DNA of 64,000 nucleotides from Isoetes taiwanensis (taxonomy: Eukaryota; Streptophyta; Lycopodiopsida; Isoetales; Isoetaceae), in NCBI GenBank assembly GCA_021234155.1, contig JAJEKV010000005.1, positions 12,100,787 to 12,164,786 on the forward strand. Reading direction: 5' to 3'. Position numbers and translations under genes: made by a program. The notes under the pieces were generated by a model. The model had not been told where the DNA came from, ran no database searches, and saw nothing but the letters and a program-made list of their open reading frames with translations. This document shows, in pieces, positions 21,191 through 34,062 of the stretch (its first letter is position 1; each line of letters begins with the position of its first letter).

Positions 21191-23731
21191 TATGGTGCGA
21201 TGATGTAATAGTCGTCAGCACTATAGAAGCAGCCTTCACAAAAAGGAAGCATATACATGTGCAAATCATAAGAAGTGGATTTGGGTCAGACATAAATATT
21301 GAAAGTACAGTTATTAACGCGTGATATCAAATGAGTAAGCGTGATATAGTTTCATGAAATGCCGCCTATACTCAACATAGTTTTGGATATGCAACCACTA
21401 TATTTCATCAGCAAATACAGTTGGAACGCATTCAACCAGATAGGGTCACTGTAAATGCACTATATGCATATTGTTATTCTAGCTTAGTGGTTTATGCAGT
21501 ATTGACTTCATCTATTTTAAAGTGTGATACCATTATTTGAGGGATGTTTATGACTAGGCAATATTATGCTCCATCTTACGACAAAAAAAAGCACTTCTAC
21601 ATTCAGATATGGGAAGCCTGCTGCCAAGTCTGCTTATCACATTCTTCGTATTCCCCTAACTTGAAACCAATGCGATGGTTACATAGTCAGATTTAATGCA
21701 ATGGAAATTGGGTATCTCATAGAGGACACTTCCGCTATGTCCCTTGTGTTATAGTTTAAAGCTCATTGAGCTAAACATCCTTTTTATTTTCCAAGGTTTG
21801 AAAGCATGAAGCCAAAGAGAAGGCTAAGACAAACATTCTCAAATTTCTCAAACACGTTCTCAGAAATTTTGTTAGGACTTGATCAGCATGCATACAAAAG
21901 GTGGCTCACCTGCGGACTTATACAATATGTGTGATGTCTCCAAAAATGTCACTTACACATCATGCTCTTTCGCAGCACTATACAACCAATGCAAGCACAT
22001 TGTCTATTAAACTCTATAATATAGAACAAGCAACCCAAGCATTGACCAAGCCTGAATAAACCCATTTTCTACAAAAACCGCGAAAACACACTCTCAGGCT
22101 ACTGAAGGGCAACCCCTCTGCGCAGCACCTTGTTCTTTTTGTACATTTCCAAGATAAGTTTAATCTTTAGTCATGCAGCAACCAATTGTTCTGGAAGCTC
22201 TCCATAGAAACCGAAATTTTGGAAACACCATGGGCAATGACATGGTTGATAGTTATTTCATGATATAGCATTTGATATGGACTGTCAGAATTAGCGTTCG
22301 CATGGATCCCTCTGCTTCTTCATTTTATGTGTAGTTTGCCAAGTTCGACCAATGACATTAAAAGAATTACGAGTATAAGATCGGGTACCGATGTCATGCA
22401 GGATATCTTCTGCAGAAATTGTCTCTGCTCTTATTTTAGACTCAGCAAATGCAACATAATTCTGTCAAGGTATTGACAGACAATGTAATAAGATTGTATA
22501 CATGGCTTTGCAGGGTTTGCTGATGAAGGCAAAACGTTTGGGTGGCCGCAGACCTTTATTAATATCTGGAGCATGGTTTTAGTTGCAATTTTTTTTATGT
22601 CGGTTGCAAAATCTCCTTGCAAATGGTTCTGTCTTAGGCTTGTGCCTTTCATAGGATTTTTCTAGTTTTAAATAATGGAATTTGTGTAATTTTTTGCAGA
22701 ATTGGAGCATAGTGTGGCTTCATTGCACATATGCAGCAACATCAATATGGCATAGAAAGCTGAATAAACAGCAACATAATAGTTGAACAATGAAGTAAGA
22801 CTGCCGTAGAATTGCAAAAGCACGATGAACAAAACCCGTACATGTTGGGCCAAAGCTCCACAAGGACATTATATGCAACTCTAGTTTATGGCACTTAAAA
22901 GAAACACCAGTTCTCATGGTTTATGGCACTTAAAAGAAACACCAGTTCTCATAGTCTTTCACTCATCAAGGATTTGCAAAATCAACAACAGTGTCAAATA
23001 AATGTAAGATGGTTGAATTCCAAGCCCAAATTGCATGAAGATGGATCTGGACAGCATAACAAATATAGTTCTAATAGTTTCAGATGTTGGTGCATGACAT
23101 GCTCATTATCCTCCAAACCTTGTATCTTGTATCTGATAACATGTGATTATGTCTTGTTGCAACTTGCCAGTCCATTTGTATCTCTCCAACCCCTTGATGA
23201 TGAGCTGTATATTTTCATGCCCTCTGGTTGGTGTGATAGCCTTGCAACCAGCTGATGTGGACTTTAGAGTTCTACTTTAGAGTTGTGTGCCTTAGTTTAG
23301 TGAAAAGGACTATTTTTTGATGTATCTCCTTGTTTTATTGAATATATTGTTTTGTGTTTTTATATCCTAATCCATGCATGCTACCGATGAGTTTATTTAC
23401 ATGATCCAGAGCAAGAAAGATGAACCAAAAAAGTATGGCTAAGTAACATTTGGTGTTTTATCAAGATCAGTGAGAAAATTAATTGGAAAAATCCTCCTTA
23501 GGCATTTTATGGAAAAGGCATTCTAGACTCAAGCCACAAGGTCCAGCCTGTTCTTAAGGGAGATGGGAAGCCATAGCCAAATTAGGTGTGTTAGGGAAAA
23601 CCAAAATGTCTTATGCCATGTTGTACTTGTTCATTAATCGTACCTCTTGGACAAGCCAAAATACTTTTAGTCAGGTCACCTCCTTGAATGTAACACACTG
23701 GTCAGGAATGTAGAGGTGAATTCAGGAAAGC
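21191..23731. other. Intergenic, no gene supported
   Basis: No further starch synthase exons were recognised. The short frames here (for example 22923-23255 plus) show no known domain. A 35-bp perfect tandem duplication lies at 22884-22953. Confidence 0.5.
22884..22953. repeat. 35-bp tandem duplication
   Basis: The unit beginning GTTTATGGCACTTAAAAGAA occurs at 22884-22918 and 22919-22953 with an essentially identical sequence. Confidence 0.9.
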
Positions 23732-23838
23732 AAAGGTGTATTCTCGAATACACTTTTGCTTTCTCATAATTCGAAGTGTATTCTGGATACACGTTTGTAT
23801 TTTAGAAAAATAAAAGTGTATTCCAGAATACACTTTTG
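23732..23838. repeat. Second array of the palindromic repeat, three units
   Basis: Units at about 23733, 23773 and 23813 share the AAGTGTATTC / GAATACACTT palindrome of the 7646-7797 array and have a period of about 40 bp. The middle unit is degraded. Confidence 0.85.
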
Positions 23839-24200
23839 TTTTTACATTATTGGTTTTATGTGTCATAGTGTTCATTTGTTTACTTGATTATTTTTTTGTT
23901 TTTTTATTCAGCCAATAGAACGTCAAAACATGTCAAATATGTTTGAGGGAACAACTACACGTGAAGACTTGGGGCATATACCCAGTTGCAACGTCTGACG
24001 AGCATATTGTTCAATACAGACCAAATTTTGAGGGTGCCAAATTGATGTACTGAAAAATTTCAAAGAAATAGTTATTATTTTTTCTTCTCTATTTTGATGT
24101 TTTTGATATCTCATTTTAAGAGATTATGTATTCACATCTACATTTTGTCATTGTTAAGGGCGCTTCTTTACAAAAAACAAATTGCCACTTAATGAGGAGC

Positions 24201-24218
24201 CAAAATGAGGGGAAAAAA
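24201..24218. repeat. LINE target site duplication, left
   Basis: CAAAATGAGGGGAAAAAA recurs at 27014-27033 with one extra G and an extra A. It brackets the LINE between them. Confidence 0.75.
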
Positions 24219-27013
24219 GTCTTTTTTAGAGCTGCAAAAATTCGGAGACAAACTTCTGCGATGGTGTCTCTCCAAGTTCAAGATGGGCCTCTCATCTCTG
24301 ATCCTCAGCAACTTAAGTTCTTTCTGCATGACCACTTTTCTTCCTTTTTTGCTTCTCGTCGTCTTCCCTTCCAATCAGATTTTCAGGAGGCATTACTGGC
24401 AAAGATGCATCCTATTATATCTGAGGAACAAAGAGCTACTCTAGAAACAGATATTACGGTGAATGATTTAGCAGATGCTACTTTCCTTTTGAAGAAAGGA
24501 AAGTGTCCTGGAATTGATGGTATTCCTATGGAGTTCTTTCAGGAGTTATGGGATTGGATTGGCGATGATGTGTACGATGCGTTTCAGGATTTCAAGAGGC
24601 AAAGGCGTCTAGATAAAATTCTTAACTCGGGCTGCATTTCTTTTATTCCCAAGTGTAAGGAACCTTCAACAATTTCGGACTGGCGCCCTATCACCTTACT
24701 ATCTTCTGTGTACAAGGTTTTTGCCAAAGCTTATGCACAAAAGCTCTGGGATATTCTCGTTGATTCCATATCCTCTACACAGTCAGGATTCTTGCCACGA
24801 CAATGCATATTAAACAATGTAGCTGCTGCCTATGGAGGTATTTACTGGGCTCGACTTCGGGGCCATGAAATTGTATATTTGAAGCTGGACCTTGCAAAAG
24901 CATATGACAGTGTTGACTAGGCCTTCTTAGAGAAATGTCTCTTACGCTTTGGTTTTGGTGCACAATTCATAGCTGATGTCATGAGGCTTCATTATTCTGC
25001 TCGCTCTTCTATTCTCTTCCAAGGGGAACCCTCAACATTCTTTTAGGTGGGTCATGGCATCCGTCAGGCCTACCCATTAGCTCCATTGTTATTTACAGTT
25101 GTGGCAGAGGTCCTTGCCCAGGTCTTCTCTCTTGCCGCACAGGAGGGAATCTTGCATGGACTTCCTATGAACAATGGGTCGCAGGAGATCTGTAATCAAT
25201 ATGCGGATGACACTTTCCTTTTTCTGAGGGCAGATGAGCAAAATTTGCAGAATGTCGTTTCCTTGTTGGATTCTTTTTCCCTAGCATCTGGTATTTTTGT
25301 GGGTTGGCAAAAGTGCACAGCACTATGGGCGTTGGACTCTCCAGTTCCACCATGTGTAACTGCTTATCCATGGAAGATCCTTCCCCATGGTAAAGCAACC
25401 AAACTTCTTGGTATCCCTGTAGGTGTTCATATCTCATCAGGAGATGCGTGGGAGGCAGTGATTAAGGGCTTGGAAAAGCACCTTTTCTGGTGGGTCCACA
25501 GCGAAGTTTTCCATGGCAGGACGAATCGTTGTGGCTAAGTCAGTTTTAAGCAGCACCCATGTGTATATGGCTTCGTTCATGTTGGCTCCACAGTCAAAGG
25601 TACAACTTCTCGTCAGGGTTGTCAGGAACTTCATCTAGGGGGAACAGAGGAGGGTGCTGCTGTCAAAGTCAGTTGAGAAAAGTGCATGTTGCCAAAGCAT
25701 TTTGGCGGCCTTGGAATGATCAATTTTCTTTTGCAGAGCAAGATAATGATTTCTAAGTTTATTTGGAGAATTTTGAATAATGTGGATGAGTCCCCGGGTT
25801 CCCGCCTTGTTTATCAGTCTTTGCAAATGTACATTTTTTTTGGGTCTCGATCTCTTAGGCCACTTTTCCCCTGGGCTCTGTTTTATCCACTGACCATATA
25901 CCCTAATGCGTCCCCATTTCTTAGAGGATTGCTAGTTGCATGGGAGACTGTATAATCTCTGTTTTTTTTTCACCATCTTGCGCACACTAGCACTACTGCA
26001 AGTTGCTGGTGGATTCCATTGGACGGTGGTCCTCTGGTAGCTTCAGTCCACCCATTGATGCAGCGTCGATGGAGAGCAGCAGGTGTGTATATGATATCTG
26101 ATTGGTATAATAATCCAAGGCAGTTGCTGACATGGGAAGAGTTCAGAGCTAAGTTCCTCCTTTTAAGGTGGGATCGAGCTATTTGGCAGAAGGTGCCTTC
26201 AATTCTTTCTTCAGTAGCACAAGTGGATAACCCCCAGCCTTGGGTAGTTCATGAGCGTGTCAAAGCAGATAAGTTGGTGAATTCCATGTACAAGGTCTTG
26301 CTTGCTGCGGACGTCTTGCCTCCTTCGTCCAAGTGGCCTTTGGTCATTCCTAGGAATCGGCAGATAGCAGTATAGAAATGGGTATGGGATAAACTACTCC
26401 ATCCCAAAATATCTGTTTTATGGTGGCAAGTCATTCATCGTTGTTTGCGCATTAATATTCTGGTGCACAGATTTCATCCAGAGGTATCTACACTTTGTCC
26501 CTTATGTGCACAGACGAGACAATTAAGCATTGCTTCTTCCTATGTAGACATGTCAGACATGCTTGGTTGTGGCTTCAAGGCCTCTTTCATTGCAATTTGA
26601 ATAGCCAGCAGGTGTTATTAGCAGTCTATCCAAGTAGTTGAGATAATTTGACAAAAGGGGCGTTTCATTTGGCTTCTGCATGGATCATTTGGTCCATTTG
26701 GAAAAGAAGGAATCTTCTCATATTCAAAGGTCTTGATTGTTCAGATGCACAGATCCTTCCTAATGCCCAACAACGAATTGTCAAAGCACTAGGTGCTCAT
26801 CAATTGTTAATGAGGTGAAGAGCCATATTTGGGAGCACTATCTTCAGATTCATACTTACTTATGAGTTTTTGCTTGCTCTTCATATTGTTTAGATGTTGT
26901 ATTTGAGTGGGGTGGTTTAGCTCTGGTGGACATTCTCTCCACTGAGTTATTAGTCCCCATTGTATTTTGTAACTTTCTCTGGATCATAAAGGCTCAAGTC
27001 CTTAAAAAAAGAA
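24219..27013 (+). mobile_element. 5'-truncated decayed LINE (L1-type)
   Basis: The endonuclease is missing. The element begins in the linker before the reverse transcriptase (FFRAAKIRRQTSAMVSLQ). RT blocks follow: KGKCPGIDGIP, ISDWRPITLLSSVYK, SGFLPRQCILNN, LKLDLAKAYDSVD, a degraded RQAYPLAP (normally RQGCPLAP) and the catalytic YADD in NQYADDTFLF. A C-terminal zf-RVT region (CPLCAQTR) lies near 26390-26600. Stops at 24918-24920 (Trp to TAG) and 25045-25047, plus frameshifts after 25540, kill it. It ends in a short A-run and is flanked by about 18-bp target duplications. Confidence 0.88.
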
Positions 27014-27323
27014 CAAAATGAGGGGGAAAAAAATTGAACCTTTTGAAATTCTCAAGGTTATCTAAAAAAGGCCAATTTTAAGAGCACGGTATTTTTTTAA
27101 AGGGAATCTTTAAAACGGGAGTTCTGCAATACTCCCATTTAATTTGCAATCTTGTTTAATGCACTGTTGGAAGTGCCTAATCCCAAAACACCGTGGCATG
27201 CTTGGAGTTGGGTCCATGATGGACCTTCTTTGGAGGTTCTGGCTGGGGTGGTGGCGGCTTCGGCTGATTCCTTGGTCTGCCGCCTTTAACTTACTTTTGT
27301 ACGTTCTGCCTGCATACTAGTCA
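27014..27323. other. Intergenic, no gene seen
   Basis: It contains the right-hand LINE target duplication (27014-27033) and otherwise no recognised feature. Confidence 0.5.
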
Positions 27324-27482
27324 TTGTACCTTTTCCATCTTCTTAGGTACTCCTGGTATGCTTTCTTCTTCCTCTCGAACTCGCGATCCTTCTTTAGCAT
27401 GAACTCGTGCTCTCCTGCCTTCTGCTTCTTGACCACCTTAGGTGGCTTGGGTCACTTTAGATCAAGTGGTCGGGCGTCGGGA

Positions 27483-28034
27483 TTAGAGGTTTCCCTGACC
27501 TCCCCTTCTGGCTCCTCCTCCTCCTCCTTGTTCCCGCCTTCTACTTCCAACCTCTTCGTCCTCGTCCGCTTGCTCCTGACGAGGTTCTTCAATATGTACT
27601 GTTTCCCTGGGCCTATCTTGGTCTCTTTTGGACTGCTTCTCCCTTCCCTTGGCCTCCTTCTCTCGCTCCCTCTTCCTTCTTGCCGCCCGATCCGGCCACT
27701 CTGCCACCTTCTCCTTCCCCTTCTCCTTCTTTTTGCTAGGGCCGACCTCTGTTTGATGGCGCTTCTCCTCCTGCAGTTGCCCGCCTTGCTGCTCCTCCTC
27801 CTCGTGCTGATCCTGGCGGGTTTGCTGCTCTACTTGACTGGGCGAGGGCTTGTCGAGCACGACCGTTTTGCCCGTCTGCTGGGTGTGCTCCGATGAGCTG
27901 CTGGGTGCCTGCTCATGAGAGGAATGGAAGGTTTCATCCATTGAGCTGGACGAATCGTGATGCTTCTCTTCCTCCCTCCTGGGCCTGAGGTGCTCCGGTA
28001 TCTTCTTGTCGCTCCCTGGTGCCATCCCCGACAT
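27483..28034 (-). CDS. Highly charged low-complexity protein, unknown
   Basis: A 183-codon frame from the ATG at 28034. The product is mostly Glu, Lys, Arg, Gln and Ser, with SSSS runs, a KKKEKGKEK stretch and a glycine-rich end, consistent with an intrinsically disordered protein. After its stop, another in-phase stretch on the same strand (about 27450 to 27325) reads PKPPKVVKKQKAGEHEFMLK and continues with charged, predicted coiled-coil sequence to a stop. This suggests a longer ancestral protein broken by stops. GC content is higher than in the flanks. It could be the gag-like leader of a retroelement or a host disordered protein; no domain identifies it. Confidence 0.4.
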   Translation of the reverse strand: MSGMAPGSDKKIPEHLRPRREEEKHHDSSSSMDETFHSSHEQAPSSSSEHTQQTGKTVVLDKPSPSQVEQQTRQDQHEEEEQQGGQLQEEKRHQTEVGPSKKKEKGKEKVAEWPDRAARRKREREKEAKGREKQSKRDQDRPRETVHIEEPRQEQADEDEEVGSRRREQGGGGGARRGGQGNL

Positions 28035-28079
28035 AGTGGGCTCCTATATTTTCTTGTTGTGCATTTGATGCGAGCCATA

Positions 28080-28645
28080 TCTTACGGTCAAGGAAATGGA
28101 TTAGCTTGAGCTAGGGATCAAGAAAGAGAGGTTTGGGGTGGTCAGGGAGAGTGGGACCCTAAAATGATATTTAAAAAGGGAAAGATGCCCTTAGTGCTGG
28201 AAATATTCCCTCACCATTAATACCCCTATTAATTAGCTCCCTATATTAAATATCTCTACTATATATAGTTATTTCCTTATTATAATTAAAATTCGAATTT
28301 TTCCTAATAGTTTGATGTGTGTTATTTATGGATTTGTGCCATTTTTCATCCAGGTCTCAGTTTGGGATGATTCTTCGACCCATTTTGGGTGAAATTTGAT
28401 GCTCATGCATAATTTCCACTCCAATCTTACTAGAATGTTAATTTGACTCATCCTTTTTCCCTGCATCTATAATTTAGTCTAACTTTATGACCCTACTACT
28501 TAGAAGAAAAATTTTCTCCCATTTTTCGAGGTTCAATGCTAGAATTCCTATCCCATGTTCTATTAAGCCAGTTAGACTACTAAGTCTGGGATATGGTTAG
28601 TGCTAGCTCCTGTACTTGTGATTATGTATATAACTGTGCAGTATG
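28080..28645. other. Intergenic, no gene seen
   Basis: AT-rich DNA between the charged frame and a LINE 3' end. It contains an ATATTTAAAA-like A/T patch near 28170, but no promoter can be assigned. Confidence 0.4.
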
Positions 28646-28798
28646 TCAGCATCCTTATTGCTACTAAGGTTTTTCCCCCGAAAACGGGGGTTTTTTAATC
28701 CTGGTAGTAATACGCCTGCTGCTCTCTCTTTGTACTTGGGTCCCATAGGCCAGTTGGTCTCCGTGGACGATAAAATCATATTCTATTCTATTCTATTC
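28646..28798 (+). mobile_element. LINE/SINE 3' end with (ATTCT)n tail
   Basis: It contains the hairpin region GTTTTTCCCCCGAAAACGGG followed by TTTTTTAATCCTGGTAGTAA, then GGGTCCCATAGGCC and CTCCGTGGACGATAAAA, and ends in an ATTCT pentanucleotide tail. The same order is seen, on the minus strand, at the 3' end of the LINE at 41160-42420. Only the 3' end is present. Confidence 0.75.
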
Positions 28799-29162
28799 TT
28801 GATCAACCAAGAACATTGCTCTACTAAATATACGACACCCGATCGTACATCTCGTAGGAAATCCCCCATCCAGCCCTCTGGCTGCATGGGCCCTCCATCT
28901 ATCCCACACCTGAGATATCCCCAGTGAGGGAAGGGGACACGGAGGTGCCTTGACGCCCTTCCCCAATGGGCTCCTATAACAGCGGAAGCATAACATAACG
29001 ACATCATTAACACTAAATAATAGAATCAACTACCTCGAAGGGTAGCACATCCATACTACTAAAGATACATCAAAGATACCAACATGCCGTAAAACATATG
29101 AGCTCCTACCCAGGCTCAGACTCGTAAGGTAAGTAGACTGACCGCCACTACAAGAGAATGCC

Positions 29163-29410
29163 TGTTCTGTGTTAGAAAAATCGTCAGATGGTCTTCATAA
29201 AACAAACAAGTGGCCAACGATTTTTATCTGATGATTCAAAACGTCAAAAAAATCGTTAGAAAAATCGTCGAAAAAATTGTCAGTTTTCTGACGATTAAAT
29301 GTCAACGAAATCGTCAGGATTCATCAGAAATAGCATCAAGAAAATCGTCATGAAAACCGTCAAAAAAAAAGTCAGAAAAATCGTCAAAAAATTCGTCATA
29401 ATAGTTTTCA
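29163..29410. repeat. CACTA left subterminal repeats
   Basis: About a dozen degenerate copies of GTCAGAAAAATCGTCA-like words with differing spacings. Confidence 0.8.
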
Positions 29411-29861
29411 CCAAATTTGTCAGGTTATTCATCTATGTACATTTTGTCTGGATTTGCATTTTGTTTGGAATTTGAAATTTGTATTGATTTGCAGTATGTC
29501 TGCATTTTCAATTACGGGTAAGAGCATACTAGGGTCTACATGTTTTGGAAACTACCTGGAAAATACTCTGGATAGTCAAAGATGATGATATATTTGAGTT
29601 CTTAACATCATCTTGACATCACAAGGTACCTTACAACATGTATGTACTACTACTCTTGGACATAACACAATTTCTTTTAGTCAATCTTGTAGTCTAGGTA
29701 CTTTAAAATACAATTATGTACTTGCACAGAAGTACACAGAAAAGTACCTTTTTGGTAATTTTTTATGTAGGCCCTAGCATGCTTTCACCCTTACACAGCT
29801 TGTAATGCTGCTGAAATTTAACATGAATTTAGGCTATAAATTATGAAGATAAGATAAGAGA

Positions 29862-29905
29862 TTTTATCGTCCGCGGAAACCAAATCGGGCTATGGGACCC
29901 AATAC
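29862..29905 (-). mobile_element. LINE 3'-terminal fragment inside the CACTA element
   Basis: TTTTATCGTCCGCGG followed by GGGCTATGGGACCC matches, in inverse orientation, the last bases of the LINE ends at 28745 and 41200. Only about 45 bp are recognisable. Confidence 0.55.
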
Positions 29906-32900
29906 AGAAACAAGAGCATAAGTAAAGCAAGAACTTTACTTAAATGCAATCACAAGTCACAGTTACATGTAACAATCTCTACAATGCCAACAAGAATAAT
30001 GTGGCAAGGTGCTCACTAACAGCTTCATTTCCTTGTTGCGATATGCTTGTTCTCTGCAAAATGAAAATACACAATATTATTGATTGCCCTGCATGTGACT
30101 ACTAGTATACCTTAGAGGCCAGACTCATTTTATAAATCATGAATCTAAAATTCAAAATAGGCATTGATATATAGATCAATTTAGAATGATTGTTTCTATC
30201 TTTTTACCCCAGAGTGACCTGCCACTTTAGCCAAGAAGGGAGGTTTGAAATTCTTCACTTATCGCTTGCTCCAAGCTTATTGGAGGTAGCGCAGGGTCTG
30301 CAGCCCGCAGTTCAGTGGTGTTAACATATAATTTTTTACATATACAATTCATGAAGTAGTAGAATACCTTGGCTGCTTATTGAGGGCATCGCATGGACTG
30401 GTGTTAATAGAGATCCTGTAACAAGTAACACGGGGGGCATAAACTTATGTGCATGAAATTTTGAATGGATATGTGAAAAGACATAGTTGTACTACATGCC
30501 TTCGTTAGATAAAGTTAGATAAAGCTGCAAGGCTTGATGCAGAGAGTCCAATATCCAAAAACACTTGCAGCTCCAATACCATAACCTGGTAAAAGAATAC
30601 AAATTAGGGATCAACTAAAAACAAAAATAGAAAAGCTGGGAAACAAGCTTCATATAGGTTATTGAATATAAGATTTACAGCTATTGAACGTAAGATGTAG
30701 AACTTGATATTTCTTAACAACTTCCAAAATATATCATTATCCACCATAAGATTTAGAATGTAAGGCGTAGAAGTTCACATATATCCTCGAACATCAAATT
30801 CAAGAATTCATGAATTTGTTTATGCACAATGTAAATTGTCTTTTCCTAACATTCTTAAAAGCATAAATCATGATCTGATTTTCACACTCCATAATTCAGC
30901 AGTTTGCATTGCTACATGCTGTGGCAATAATTTGTTTGAAGCCACTTGTCCTGATCTTCATCAGTAGGCCAGCTATTTTTTGGACCCCACAATGTATTTA
31001 ACCAAAGCTTTAGAGCCAGCATGCTCAACCATATCAATTAGGCTTTGTTATATTTGCATTCGAGCTGGAAATTCATAAAAACCTTGTCAAACAAGTAAGA
31101 AACATATGTTTGAGCAAGAGCTCTAAGTGCAATATCAGTCCATGACTATCAGGCCTTCATATTTTCGGCAAGGGTCTAGGCCATTTTCACATCATTATTT
31201 AGAGAAAAATCGTACCTTTGTCTTAGATACATATTCTGTACATGAGAACTTGGCTAAGCCGCTTAAGGCAAACCATAACTTGGACGTGTTTCCGTCTTGG
31301 ATTTGCAGGAACTAGCCTTAGCAGACGAATCCCCTTTCCACTGATATGTATTACAGCTTCTTCAAGCAATTTCTTTAGCTTTGCTAGATACTGAAGAGTA
31401 CCACAAGCCCTAAAACATAGTTATTGGACCACGGGGCTATCTATCATTGCATAAAACCTTCAGTATGTTGCATCATGGAGCAAATTGGCTAGCTCCAACT
31501 ACAAATCGGCCAGCTCCAACGGTTGAAACTTCTAATCATAAGCGACCTTTGTGTGCACTTAGCACTTCACTGAAAGGTTTTTTGCCGCCAAATAGATCTG
31601 TCGCCCATGCTAAAAGCAGCGACCAGTATTTCCACAAGCTATCTTAGTCATAAGGATGGATCTTGGCATCTCTGCATATGCATTTGCGGCCACAAACACA
31701 GTAGCCGACCAGAAAACCATCAAGGCAATTTGCCCTAAATTTTTCTCATAAATGCATCCCCTAAAGTCTTATGACCATTGTAATTTAATCACAATTTTCT
31801 TATCTTAGCAACCTTGCTAACTATATAAATGCACCCACTTTGCACACCCTCAAGCCAATATAAATCAGATAACTTGGCCATATTAAGGTTCCACGTTTTT
31901 AGTCCGTTTTTAAAAGCTTGGGGGTTTTTAATATTTTGGGGTTTATGATGGTGAATGTGGTTGCGCTTTTGGTTTGACACTCTTCAGGATCATTCCTTCA
32001 AACATACCCAGGTTTCCTGGCCAGGCATGGCCACACTTTTCAGTTCTCGGAAGAGCTCTGGGTGTTTACAAAGAGTTTTTACTGGCTTGTTTCGTTTTCT
32101 GGCTCAGACTTTCTTGCAGAGCGATGGCGACAAGATCTTGTAGGTTTTGGCAGATTGAATACTGAAACAAATCCGTTTCTACATCTTTTGTAGATTGTCT
32201 GTAGAGATTTTTGCGCTTGAAGACGGTTTCTTTCACTTGGTTTTTCAAATTTTTATTCTTCCACCATTTCAGTTCTTGCCTCACTTTCTTATTTGGATTT
32301 CCTTTCGGATTCATTTCCATTCGATTATGTTCTTGCTTCTACCTCTGAAATTCATAGTTCGGTCTTAGCATCGTCGTGATGTCATCTTAGCAATTCTATC
32401 TGACAGTTTCATTCATGCTGCTTTGCCAGTCACAGTTGGTTCGTCTGCTGCACTATGTTGGAGATTGTATTTCATAATTTCCAATGGTTTTAATCACATG
32501 TATTTCATTCTTCTCCAATGGTTAGATAATTGAAAATGGGAAAAGGAACCTCTTAGACATAAGGAACCACTTAATCATCAGATACAAGACCTTTAAGAAC
32601 ATTGGCCCTGCACATGGTTAATAAAAAATTCATATTCGTTGTAATCTTTTGTCATTTTAAAGCAAGTTTAAGTTGTTCAGGCTAAGTGCCGAATAAAATA
32701 ATTTAAACTTCCATCATTTTCTACATGCATAGTGTAGAACTTTAGCAGGCTCTATGCCAAAATTATAATATGCCCTAAGGCAACTAATATGCCCTAAGGC
32801 AACTAATATGCCCTAAGCATTTATTCAAATCATTCTCATGGAATACACCAAGGTTATGGATGCTATCCCACAAGTATAGCTGTTTATACAATATTGCTTG

Positions 32901-34062
32901 AAAAAATCTTTAGAAATTAATAGTTTTCAATGAATTGAAGATTCAAATAGAGTATCTATTGATTCAAAGTTTAAAGAGACCATCATAATTATTATCAACC
33001 TATATTTATCCATAAGGTTCATAAACCCAAAAGGTTAATTACTAGATAACTAATCTAGAAAGGTTTTCAAATGGAGGTGACACCGGAAAAACCCTAACTA
33101 AAGCCAGCCAAAAGGTTATGCTTTTTAACCAAATAACTTAATCAAACTGTTATGGTTCACAACAATGAACCATACCTTTTATCTCTTCTACACAGAATAC
33201 CAGACTTCTTCAAACAAATCATAATCTCATAACCTATAAACCATCCAGGTTTGCTACATAATCCACATAATAAACCGTTAGTAATGACAAAATGATCTAA
33301 GTATGAAATAAGAAGACATGTAAGCTCAGATCCAATAAACATAGAATACGAGTTACACCAATAACTCAAATTGATCAAGCTCTTAGTTCACCAAAACTAG
33401 AGCTAGATGCAGATGCAATAACTAGTCTTTGGTAGTTCACCGCCCAACTGGGTCACTCGGTGCTAAGTGGTGGCAGAATTATGGCAAGGCTTGCTGGCAA
33501 TGGCAGAGCAACAAGCAAGGGCGGTCTATCAAAACATGATTGCGGTCACATGGTCAAGGAGATATTCGAATTAGAGTTAAAGCTAAAGTAGTTTGTCCAA
33601 AAAGTGGTCGTCCAATAATAACTATTCATGCCCATCCTTTTGTTTATAGTTTAATAATCACGTCTATCTTTTCCTTTCAAAATAATTTTGGCTTTAGTTC
33701 CTTTTATCTTTGACTTTTAAACGTAAGATACTATCTTGGCTCAACTATATTTAAACTCTAAAACTTTAACCATTAAATAATATCTTGGCTCCATGATATT
33801 ATTTAACCATAACCATTATAAGGTTTTCTTGCCATTTATTTGCCTTGCATTGCCCATAATTTTGCCATTCTTACACACCCATGCTTGTCCACAAAGACTA
33901 ACGTCCAAGACCACTCCCCCGAGATACCATATTCATAACACAAACTTGATTTAATTGTACACCATGGAAGAGATCCATAGGAGATCTTTCCAATGCAACA
34001 AATTTCATTCAAAACAGGCTTTGGGATCAATTGTTATGATAAAAAATGTGAAAAAAAGAAAA
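29906..34062. other. CACTA interior, no gene recognised
   Basis: AT-rich sequence with short frames only (for example 32066-32320 minus, Lys-rich). No transposase or captured host exon was identified. A 19-bp tandem repeat with 2.7 copies lies at 32767-32818. Confidence 0.5.
32767..32818. repeat. 19-bp tandem repeat, 2.7 copies
   Basis: The unit AATATGCCCTAAGGCAACT is repeated. Confidence 0.9.
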
